Assembly: GCF_000720455.1 (NCBI RefSeq)
Contig: NZ_JOAK01000034.1
Location: 1-64,000 of the forward strand
From: Streptomyces virginiae
GTDB taxonomy: Bacteria > Actinomycetota > Actinomycetes > Streptomycetales > Streptomycetaceae
Reading direction: 5' to 3'
Length of the DNA stretch: 64,000 bases
The notes under the pieces were generated by a model. It searched no databases. It was given only the letters and a program-made list of their open reading frames with translations, and was not told where the DNA came from. Positions 57,599-64,000 of the stretch are shown here, piece after piece; positions within the stretch are counted from its first letter, which is position 1; each line of letters begins with the position of its first letter. The position numbers were made by a program, and so were the translations under genes.

Positions 57599-58678
57599 AT
57601 GTCCGCACGCCGCCGTACCGTCATGCCGATCCGTATCGCAGCCGCCGGTGCCGCCCCGCTCGCGCTGGCCGTGTACGCCGCCGTTCCCGCGGTCGCCCAC
57701 GGCTCGATGACGGACCCGGTCAGCCGGGTCGCGGCGTGCTACGCGGAGGGACCGGAGTCGCCGAAGTCGGCGGCGTGCAAGGCCGCGGTCGCCTCTAGCG
57801 GGGCACAGGCGTTCTACGACTGGAACGCCGTCAACATCGCCAACGCGGCCGGCAACCACCGGGCGCTGATCCCGAACGGCCAGCTGTGCTCGGCGGGCAA
57901 CGACAAGTACCAGGGGCTGGACCTGGCCCGCGGCGACTGGCCGGCCAGCCCCATGTCCGCCGGCCCGCACACCTTCCGCTACAAGGGCACGGCCCCGCAC
58001 AAGGGCTCCTTCGAGCTGTACGTGACGAAGGACGGCTACGACCCGTCGAAGCCGCTGAAGTGGTCGGACCTGGAGCCCGCGCCGTTCGCGAAGGCCACCG
58101 ACCCGGGCATGCAGAACGGCGACTACGTCTTCTCCGGGACCGTCCCCGCCAAGTCCGGCCGGCACCTGATCTACAGCATCTGGCAGCGCTCCGACAGCCC
58201 GGAGGCCTTCTACACCTGCTCGGACGTGGTCTTCGGCAAGGACAACGGCGGTGCGGGGGCTTCGCCGAGCGCCAAGCCCAGCACCGGGAACGGCAACGGC
58301 AACGGCAACGGCAGCGGCAGCGGCAGCGGCAGCGGCAGCGGCAACGGGTCCAAGCCGTCCGACAAGCCCTCCGCCCCGACCGACCAGCAGATCGCCGACG
58401 GCGCCGGCAAGTCCACGGTGGAGCACAACGGCCACGGCGACAACGACCCGAAGACGAACGGCGCGGCCGCCGCCCCGCTCCCCTCCCAGTCCTCGCCGTC
58501 CTCCTCGGGCTCGGCGGACTCGGGCACCCCGGCCGGCGGCAACCTGGCGGAGACCGGCGGCAACAGCGCCACCCCGTCCATCGCCATCGCCGGGGCCGGC
58601 GCACTGGCCGTCGGCGCGGCCGTGTTGTTCGCGATGGCCCGCCGCCGTGCGACGACGGCGGGCCGGCGCGGCCGCTAG
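57599..58678 (+). CDS. Cell-wall-anchored AA10 lytic polysaccharide monooxygenase
   Basis: A 359-residue exported LPMO. The signal peptide ends at AVA, leaving the mature N-terminus HGSMTDPVSRVAACY, whose His binds copper. The catalytic domain (about residues 34-218) has NGQLCSAGNDKYQGLD, GDWPASPMSAGPHTFRYKGTAPHKGSFELYVTK and HLIYSIWQRSDSPEAFYTCSDVVF. It oxidatively cuts chitin or cellulose. Then come a low-complexity linker of GN and GS pairs (about 229-247), a disordered region, the sortase motif LAETG, a hydrophobic helix and a basic tail (ARRRATTAGRRGR). So it is tethered to the wall rather than released. The ATG at 57599 has GAAGGAGAT upstream. Confidence 0.95.
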   Translation: MSARRRTVMPIRIAAAGAAPLALAVYAAVPAVAHGSMTDPVSRVAACYAEGPESPKSAACKAAVASSGAQAFYDWNAVNIANAAGNHRALIPNGQLCSAGNDKYQGLDLARGDWPASPMSAGPHTFRYKGTAPHKGSFELYVTKDGYDPSKPLKWSDLEPAPFAKATDPGMQNGDYVFSGTVPAKSGRHLIYSIWQRSDSPEAFYTCSDVVFGKDNGGAGASPSAKPSTGNGNGNGNGSGSGSGSGSGNGSKPSDKPSAPTDQQIADGAGKSTVEHNGHGDNDPKTNGAAAAPLPSQSSPSSSGSADSGTPAGGNLAETGGNSATPSIAIAGAGALAVGAAVLFAMARRRATTAGRRGR

Positions 58679-58720
58679 CCGGTAGGAACCTTCACACCGG
58701 GCGGACCGCCCGCGCCCGGG

Positions 58721-59581
58721 TCAGTCGAAGACCGAGGCGCAGGTGGTCCGTTCGGCATGGGCCGGGTCGAGGGCGTTGACCGCCTCGTGCCAGGCGATCC
58801 GGTCGGTCAGCCCGATGGTGACGTGCTCGGAGAGGTCCAGGAAGCACAGGTCCTGGAGCACGACGTTGCGGACGTTCGGCCCCTCCAGGAAGCCGCTGCG
58901 GTACGGGGTCACCACCTCGTCGTACTTGGTGGCGATCACCGTGTACTTCACCCCGGGCACGGTGTCCCCGCCCTGGTTGAGCTTCTGCAGGAAGGCGGAG
59001 CCGGCGATCTGGTCGGCGAGGCCGGGGGTCGCGCTGCTGATCAGGTCCTCGGCCCCGGGGAAGTACGGGAGGAGCTTGGTGAAGCCGAGCAGGGTCGTGC
59101 CGTGGTTGTCGGGGGCGAGCCCGACCAGCGCGTTCACCTTCGGCGCGCCGCCGAGGAACTTCAGGTAATAGCGCGGCATCATGCCGCCCTGCGAGTGCCC
59201 GACGATGTCGGTCTTGGACGCGCCGGTGGCGGCGAGCACCTTGTCGACGAAGACGTCGAGCTGTTCGGCGGACTTGTCGATGGGGCCGAGCCCGTTGAAG
59301 AGGGGCACGCCGGGCAGCTGGCCGTAGTCGAGCGAGTAGACGCAGTACCCCCGGTGCACGAGGTACGGGGCGAAGCCCAGCCAGTTGTCCCAGGAGTTGC
59401 CGAAGGTGCCGTGGACGAGGACGACGGGGCGCGGGTGCGCGGCGGACGGCTTGCAGGACCAGTCGTTCCAGCCGCTGCTGGGAGCGGATGCGGCCTGCGC
59501 TGCGCCGGTGGGGGCGACGAGTGCGGCGGCGGTGAGGGTGAGGACGGCCAGCGGGCGGAGCAGGCGTCTCCAGGGCAGCAT
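58721..59581 (-). CDS. Secreted lipase (alpha/beta hydrolase)
   Basis: A 286-residue exported lipase with a signal peptide (residues about 1-30). The oxyanion motif is VVLVHGTFGNSWDNW and the nucleophile elbow is DIVGHSQGGMMPRYYLKFL (GHSQG). SEHVTIGLTDRIAWHEAVNAL supplies the catalytic His region. Cys pairs include SGWNDWSCKP and LQDLCFLDL. The family is the class I.7/2 lipases of Streptomyces. The ATG at 59581 has AAGGAGAT upstream. It is convergent with the LPMO gene. Confidence 0.93.
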   Translation of the reverse strand: MLPWRRLLRPLAVLTLTAAALVAPTGAAQAASAPSSGWNDWSCKPSAAHPRPVVLVHGTFGNSWDNWLGFAPYLVHRGYCVYSLDYGQLPGVPLFNGLGPIDKSAEQLDVFVDKVLAATGASKTDIVGHSQGGMMPRYYLKFLGGAPKVNALVGLAPDNHGTTLLGFTKLLPYFPGAEDLISSATPGLADQIAGSAFLQKLNQGGDTVPGVKYTVIATKYDEVVTPYRSGFLEGPNVRNVVLQDLCFLDLSEHVTIGLTDRIAWHEAVNALDPAHAERTTCASVFD

Positions 59582-59739
59582 CGTGTGATCTCCTTGCGGT
59601 CGACTCAAGGGGATGAGCGTGGGGGTTCGTCCCGTGATCCGGATCACAAGGGGGGGCGCTGCTGCCGCTAAATTACGTGTGAGTAGCAACACAGGGAAGT
59701 TACGCGTCGGTAAAAACTCGCGTGTCGTCCGACCGACCG

Positions 59740-60744
59740 TCAGGCGGCCAGCGTGCCAAGCGCGATGACGTGCTGACCGAAGCGCGTACGGACCCGGTCC
59801 GTGACGGCTTCCAGGCGGCGGGCCTTCTCGTCCTCGGGGTCGAAACTGAGCTGCCGTACGGCCCGTTCGGCCGGGACCAGCTCCTCGGCCCGCAGCGACA
59901 GCGCGCGGACCCGGGCCCGTTGCAGGCCGAGGCCCTCGTACAGGGCGTAGGCCGTGGCGGTGAGTGCCGCCGAGTGCGCGGTGGGTTCGGCCAGGGTGCG
60001 GGTCCGGGTGAGCGTGGTGCGGTCGGCGCAGCGGACGGTGAGCGAGAGGACCCGGCACACCTGCCCGTCCTCTTGTGTACGAAGCTTCGCGCCGAGCTCC
60101 TGCGTCAGCGACAGCAGCGCCCGCCGGTGCCGTACGGGATCCAGCTCGTCCCGGTCGAAGAGCCGCTCGGCGGCGACGGCGCGGGCGGCCGCGCCCGGCC
60201 GGACGGGGGTCCGGTCGATCCCGAGGGCGCGCTCGTGCACCTCGCGGCCGAGCCGGGCGCCGAGGATCCTGCGCAGGGCGGCGGGCGGGGCGGCGGCGAC
60301 CCGGCCGACGGAATCGAGGCCGTAGGAGCACAGGGTGCGGGCGGCCTTGGGTCCGACCCCGTCGAGCGCGGTGACGGGCTTGTCCGCCATGAAGTCCCGC
60401 ACGGCGGCGGGGTCTTCGGGGAGCACCAGGGTTCCCCCGGGGCCGGCCTCGCGGGCCGCCGCCCGGGCCAGCATGGGGTTGCCGGCCACGCCGACGGCGG
60501 CGTCCACGCCGTAGAGGGCGAGGGCCCGGACCCGGATCACGGCGGCCAGCCGGCGGGCGTCGCAGCCGAAGTAGCGCAGCGCTCCCCGGACATCGGCGAG
60601 GGCGGCGTCGGGCGGCAGGGCCTGCACGGCCGGGGTGATCCCGCCGAGCAGCGCGAGCACCCCGGCGTACTCCCGCGCCCCGAGCGGCCCTCCGCCGGCG
60701 GGGTGCAGGCGCAGGCACATCACGGCCTTCCCGGTGGCGCTCAT
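59740..60744 (-). CDS. Y-family polymerase-like (ImuB-type) protein lacking catalytic residues
   Basis: A 334-residue protein of the DinB/ImuB family. The palm begins MSATGKAVMCLRLHPAG where active polymerases have DMDxFxxxVE, and the region that should hold the SxDE catalytic pair (ALPPDAALADVRGALRYF) has none. The helix-hairpin-helix of the thumb (VTALDGVGPKAARTLCSYGLDSVGRVA) and the little-finger domain follow. So it is a polymerase homologue without polymerase activity, like ImuB, acting as an adaptor for DnaE2. The ATG at 60744 overlaps the stop of dnaE2 (ATGA), so the two are coupled. Confidence 0.85.
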   Translation of the reverse strand: MSATGKAVMCLRLHPAGGGPLGAREYAGVLALLGGITPAVQALPPDAALADVRGALRYFGCDARRLAAVIRVRALALYGVDAAVGVAGNPMLARAAAREAGPGGTLVLPEDPAAVRDFMADKPVTALDGVGPKAARTLCSYGLDSVGRVAAAPPAALRRILGARLGREVHERALGIDRTPVRPGAAARAVAAERLFDRDELDPVRHRRALLSLTQELGAKLRTQEDGQVCRVLSLTVRCADRTTLTRTRTLAEPTAHSAALTATAYALYEGLGLQRARVRALSLRAEELVPAERAVRQLSFDPEDEKARRLEAVTDRVRTRFGQHVIALGTLAA

Positions 60745-63700
60745 CCCGCGCTCCCCGGGCTGGAGTGCCACAGCTTGCGGCCGGTCGCGGGGCCGGTGCC
60801 GGGCGGCTGGAGGTCGGCCCAGGGGTTCATCTCGTACCCCGTGGACATGCGGATCGTGCGCCCGGGGCCCTTCACCGCCGGTTCCCCGCCGCCCCCGGCC
60901 TCCCCTGCGGCGACCGGTTCGCCGTCCTGCCCGCCCGGTTCACCGGCCGGTCCGCCGGCCGGCTCGGCGAGGCGGGCCGCGACCGCGTCCAGGCCGCCCG
61001 TCGCCCGCAGTTCCACCAGCTCGGCCAGGTTCCACGCCGCCGCCCCGACCACGCTCAGGCTCTGCGGGCCCCTCCGCTGCACGACACCTCGTACCAGCAG
61101 CAGGAAGGAATGGAAGACGGTGTGCGCGCACCGCTCGTGGCTGTCGTCGAAGAAGGCCAGGTCGACCAGGCCCGTACCGTCGTCCAGCGTCGTGAAGATG
61201 ACCCGCTTCCCGGACCGGATCGGCGGGGTCTGGGTGGCCGCCTTGGCCCCCGCGACCAGTACGGTCCGCCCGTGCTCGGTCTCCCGCAGCCGGCGCGCCG
61301 GGATCACTCCCAGCTCGGCCAGGAAGGCGTGGTGGTCGCCCATCAGGTGCCGCGAGGTGTCCATGCCGAGGACGCCCAGCTCGGCACTGAGCCGTTCCGC
61401 GTCGCTCAGGTCGGGCAGCCCGACGGACGCCGTGGAGCGGCCTCCTTCCATCGGGAGTTGGGCACCGCCCCGCACGCCCGCAGCGCGCTGCGCGCCGTGC
61501 AGTTCCGTCAAGTGCAGCAGCAGGTCCCGCCGGTTGGCGCCGAACGAGTCCAAGGCACCCACCTGGGCGAGCCGTTCGGCGACCGGTCGCCCCGGACGGG
61601 CCCGGTCCCAGAAGTCGCGCAGGGAGGCGTAGGGCTGTCCGGACTCGATCCGGGCCGCTTCGGCCCCGCTGATGCCGTGGACGTCGGTGAGCCCCAGCCG
61701 CAGCCCCCACACCTCACCGACATCGGACACCAGTTCGATGCGATGGGCGACCGCCGACCGGTTCACGTCCAGCGGCAGCACCGGCACGCCCCGCCGCCGC
61801 GCGTCCGCCAGCAGCAGCCGCTTCGGGTACATCCCCGGATCGTGGGTCAGCAGCCCGGCGTAGAAGGCCGCCGGGTGGTGCGCCTTCAGCCACGCCGACT
61901 GGTAGGTGGGCACGGCGAAGGCCACCGCGTGCGCCTTGCAGAAACCGTACGAACCGAAGGCCTCCACGATCTCCCAGGTACGGGCGATCACCTCCACCGG
62001 ATAGCCGCGTTCGGCCGCCTTCGCCGCGAACCAGACCTTGATCCGCGCCTGCGACGGCGGGTCGGACAGCCCGCGCCGCACGCGGTCCGCCTCGTCCCGC
62101 CCGCAGCCGGTCATGACGTCCACGATCTCGATGATCTGCTCGTGGAAGACGACCACCCCGTACGTCTCGCGCAGCGCGTCGGCCAGGTCCGGGTGCGGGA
62201 AGCGCACCGGCGCCCGCCCGTGCCGGGCCTCGATGAAGGGCCGCACCATGTCGGCGGCCACCGGCCCCGGGCGGAAGAGGGAGATGTCGACGACCAGGTC
62301 GTGGAAGGTGGCCGGCTGGAGCCGCCCCACCAGGTCCCGCTGGCCCGGCGATTCGATCTGGAAGCAGCCCAGCGTCTCGGCCGAACGGATCAGCTCGTAC
62401 GTGGCCCGGTCGCCCGGCGGCACCTGCGCCGGGTCGTCCAGGTCGAGCTCCTCCCCCGTGCCGCGCCGGATCTCCGCGACCGCGTGCGCCATCGCGGACT
62501 GCATCCGCACGCCCAGCACGTCCAGCTTGAGCAGCCCGAGCTCCTCCACGTCGTCCTTGTCGAACTGGGACATGGGGAAGCCCTCGCCGCTGGTGGGGAC
62601 CACGGGCGTACGGGCGAGCAGCGAGGCGTCGGAGAGCAGTACCCCGCACGGGTGCATGGCGATCCCGCGCGGCAGCGCGTCCAGCGATTCGACGAGCTCC
62701 CACAGCCGGCCGTACGACTCCCCCCGTACGTCGCGCAGTTCGGGCAGTTCCTGCAGCGCGGCGCGGGCGTCGCGGGCCCGGATGTGCGGGAAGGCCTTGG
62801 CGAGCCGGTCGACGACGGCCGGGTCCATGGACAGGGCGGCGCCGACGTCCCGGACGGCGTGGCGGACCCGGTAGGTCTCGGGCATGGAGACGGTGGCGAC
62901 GCGCTCGGCGCCGAACCGGTCGATGATCCGCCGGTAGACCTCCAGCCGGCGGGCGGACTCCACGTCGATGTCGATGTCGGGCAGGACGCGCCGGCGCTTG
63001 GACAGGAAGCGCTCCATCAGCAGGCCGTGCTCGACGGGGTCGGCGTGCGCGATCCCGAGAAGGTGGTTGACGAGGGAGCCGGCGCCGGAGCCGCGGGCCG
63101 CCACCCGGATGCCCATCTCCCGTACGTCGTCGACCACCTGGGCGACCGTCAGGAAGTACGAGGCGAAGCCGTGGTGGGCGATGATGTCGAGCTCGTGGTG
63201 CATCCGCTCCCAGTAGGCGGGGTCGCCCGCGTAGCCGCGCAGCACCATGCCGGCGGAGGCCCGGGAGGCGAGGACCCGTTGGGCGCTGCGGTGGGCGGCG
63301 CCGACGAGCCGGGGCTCGGGGAAGTGCACGGAGCCGATGCCGAGGTCGTCCTCGGGGTCCACGCAGCAGGCCTCGGCGGTGTGCCGGGTCTGCGCCAGCA
63401 GGCGTCGGGCGTCGGCGGGGCCGAGGCCGGCCGCCCGGGCGATCAGGTCGGCGGCCTCGGCCATGGCGGCGGGGGCCTTGAGCCAGCGCTCGCCGGTGTC
63501 GAGGGGACCCCGGCGGTCGATGGGGACCAGGCGACGGGCGGCGTCGAGGATGTCGGCGACCGGGCCCTGGCCGGGGTCGGCGTAGCGGACGGCGTTCGTG
63601 AGCACGGCCGGGACGCCCTGCTCGGCGGCGAAGCCGACCGTACGGGCGGCCAGCCGCAGCGAGCCGGGGCCGGTGCCGGTGCGGCCGTGGTGGACGGCCT

Positions 63701-64000
63701 CCAGGCGCAGGGCGTCGCCGTAGATCTCCCGCCAGGGCGCGAGCAGCCGGGCGGCCCGGTCGGGGCGGCCCGCGGCGAGCGCCCGCCCCACCTCGGAGCC
63801 GGGCCCGAGGAGGACGAAGACGCCTTCCCCGCGCAGGGCGTCCCAGGGGACGAGCGGGACCTCGGCGGCCGCCGCGTGCGCGGCGGTGACCATCCGGCAC
63901 AGCTCGGCCCAGCCGGCGGCCCCGTCCCGGGCCAGGAAGACGGCCCGCGCGGCGGACTCGTCCAGGAACGCCCCGCCCTTGACGGGGGTACGCCGCCGGT
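60741..64000 (-). CDS. dnaE2: Error-prone DNA polymerase III alpha subunit DnaE2 (5'-partial)
   Basis: At least 1086 residues; the frame stays open to the right edge, so the N-terminal PHP domain start is missing. The polymerase palm has AARGSGAGSLVNHLLGIAHADPVEHGLLMERFLSKRRRVLPDIDIDVES with both catalytic Asp residues, and VEELGLLKLDVLGVRMQSAMAHA supplies the third. The fingers/HhH region and the OB domain (VIFTTLDDGTGLVDLAFFDDSHE) follow. It copies damaged DNA with mutations during the SOS response. It is followed by the ImuB-like gene with a 4-base overlap. Its promoter, usually LexA-controlled, lies outside the window. Confidence 0.95.
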   Translation of the reverse strand, partial: RRRTPVKGGAFLDESAARAVFLARDGAAGWAELCRMVTAAHAAAAEVPLVPWDALRGEGVFVLLGPGSEVGRALAAGRPDRAARLLAPWREIYGDALRLEAVHHGRTGTGPGSLRLAARTVGFAAEQGVPAVLTNAVRYADPGQGPVADILDAARRLVPIDRRGPLDTGERWLKAPAAMAEAADLIARAAGLGPADARRLLAQTRHTAEACCVDPEDDLGIGSVHFPEPRLVGAAHRSAQRVLASRASAGMVLRGYAGDPAYWERMHHELDIIAHHGFASYFLTVAQVVDDVREMGIRVAARGSGAGSLVNHLLGIAHADPVEHGLLMERFLSKRRRVLPDIDIDVESARRLEVYRRIIDRFGAERVATVSMPETYRVRHAVRDVGAALSMDPAVVDRLAKAFPHIRARDARAALQELPELRDVRGESYGRLWELVESLDALPRGIAMHPCGVLLSDASLLARTPVVPTSGEGFPMSQFDKDDVEELGLLKLDVLGVRMQSAMAHAVAEIRRGTGEELDLDDPAQVPPGDRATYELIRSAETLGCFQIESPGQRDLVGRLQPATFHDLVVDISLFRPGPVAADMVRPFIEARHGRAPVRFPHPDLADALRETYGVVVFHEQIIEIVDVMTGCGRDEADRVRRGLSDPPSQARIKVWFAAKAAERGYPVEVIARTWEIVEAFGSYGFCKAHAVAFAVPTYQSAWLKAHHPAAFYAGLLTHDPGMYPKRLLLADARRRGVPVLPLDVNRSAVAHRIELVSDVGEVWGLRLGLTDVHGISGAEAARIESGQPYASLRDFWDRARPGRPVAERLAQVGALDSFGANRRDLLLHLTELHGAQRAAGVRGGAQLPMEGGRSTASVGLPDLSDAERLSAELGVLGMDTSRHLMGDHHAFLAELGVIPARRLRETEHGRTVLVAGAKAATQTPPIRSGKRVIFTTLDDGTGLVDLAFFDDSHERCAHTVFHSFLLLVRGVVQRRGPQSLSVVGAAAWNLAELVELRATGGLDAVAARLAEPAGGPAGEPGGQDGEPVAAGEAGGGGEPAVKGPGRTIRMSTGYEMNPWADLQPPGTGPATGRKLWHSSPGSAG

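Overview
The window is very GC-rich with dense, mostly third-codon-GC genes, frequent GTG starts, overlapping GTGA/ATGA gene junctions, chaplins and LAxTG sortase signals. All of this points to a Streptomyces chromosome. From memory, the gene order (two chaplins, M20 peptidase, tRNA-Leu, soxR, a CitMHS transporter, hmgA, a YtrA-type GntR regulator, an LPMO, a lipase, dnaE2) follows the S. coelicolor SCO1660s-SCO1739 core region; this was not checked by search. No insertion sequence, phage, CRISPR array or integrase is visible, so this is core rather than island DNA.

Layout. 1-6 kb: a RecD2-like protein with a degraded ATPase site, a frameshifted collagen-like, sortase-anchored chaplin, a short chaplin (chpH), an M20 peptidase and two identical tRNA-Leu(GAG) genes in a tandem duplication. 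6-15 kb: two amino-acid permeases, an ASCH protein, a flavoprotein dehydrogenase, a Nudix hydrolase, paired DUF202 membrane proteins, a His-rich metal-binding protein and an MBL hydrolase. 15-38 kb: a catabolic stretch of acyl-CoA dehydrogenases, acyl-CoA ligase, SDR, MaoC hydratase, BKACE, ADH, ALDH, a citrate-type transporter and a molybdopterin enzyme, interleaved with four TetR, one MerR and one SoxR regulator. Here I found three distinct sets of shared palindromic operators that tie regulators to target operons.

38-43 kb: a three-gene envelope module (polytopic membrane protein, cupredoxin-like lipoprotein, NosD-like beta-helix protein with C-terminal membrane segments). It is the best candidate here for an undescribed system. 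43-51 kb: homogentisate dioxygenase with an operator-bearing promoter and a GntR regulator, a small repeat protein, a stand-alone type ISP restriction-associated protein, a 27-bp minisatellite, a TetR-controlled drug-efflux ABC transporter and a class III CoA-transferase. 51-64 kb: a membrane Ser/Thr kinase, an SGNH esterase, an AAA ATPase, an orphan YtrA-type GntR regulator, a GNAT enzyme coupled to a DUF402 protein, a wall-anchored LPMO, a secreted lipase and an ImuB-like/DnaE2 mutagenesis pair running off the right edge.

Across the window, ten genes have a TANNNT hexamer 6-7 bases before their start codon, as expected for leaderless mRNAs. Functions are inferred from sequence motifs and family knowledge; no database search was possible.
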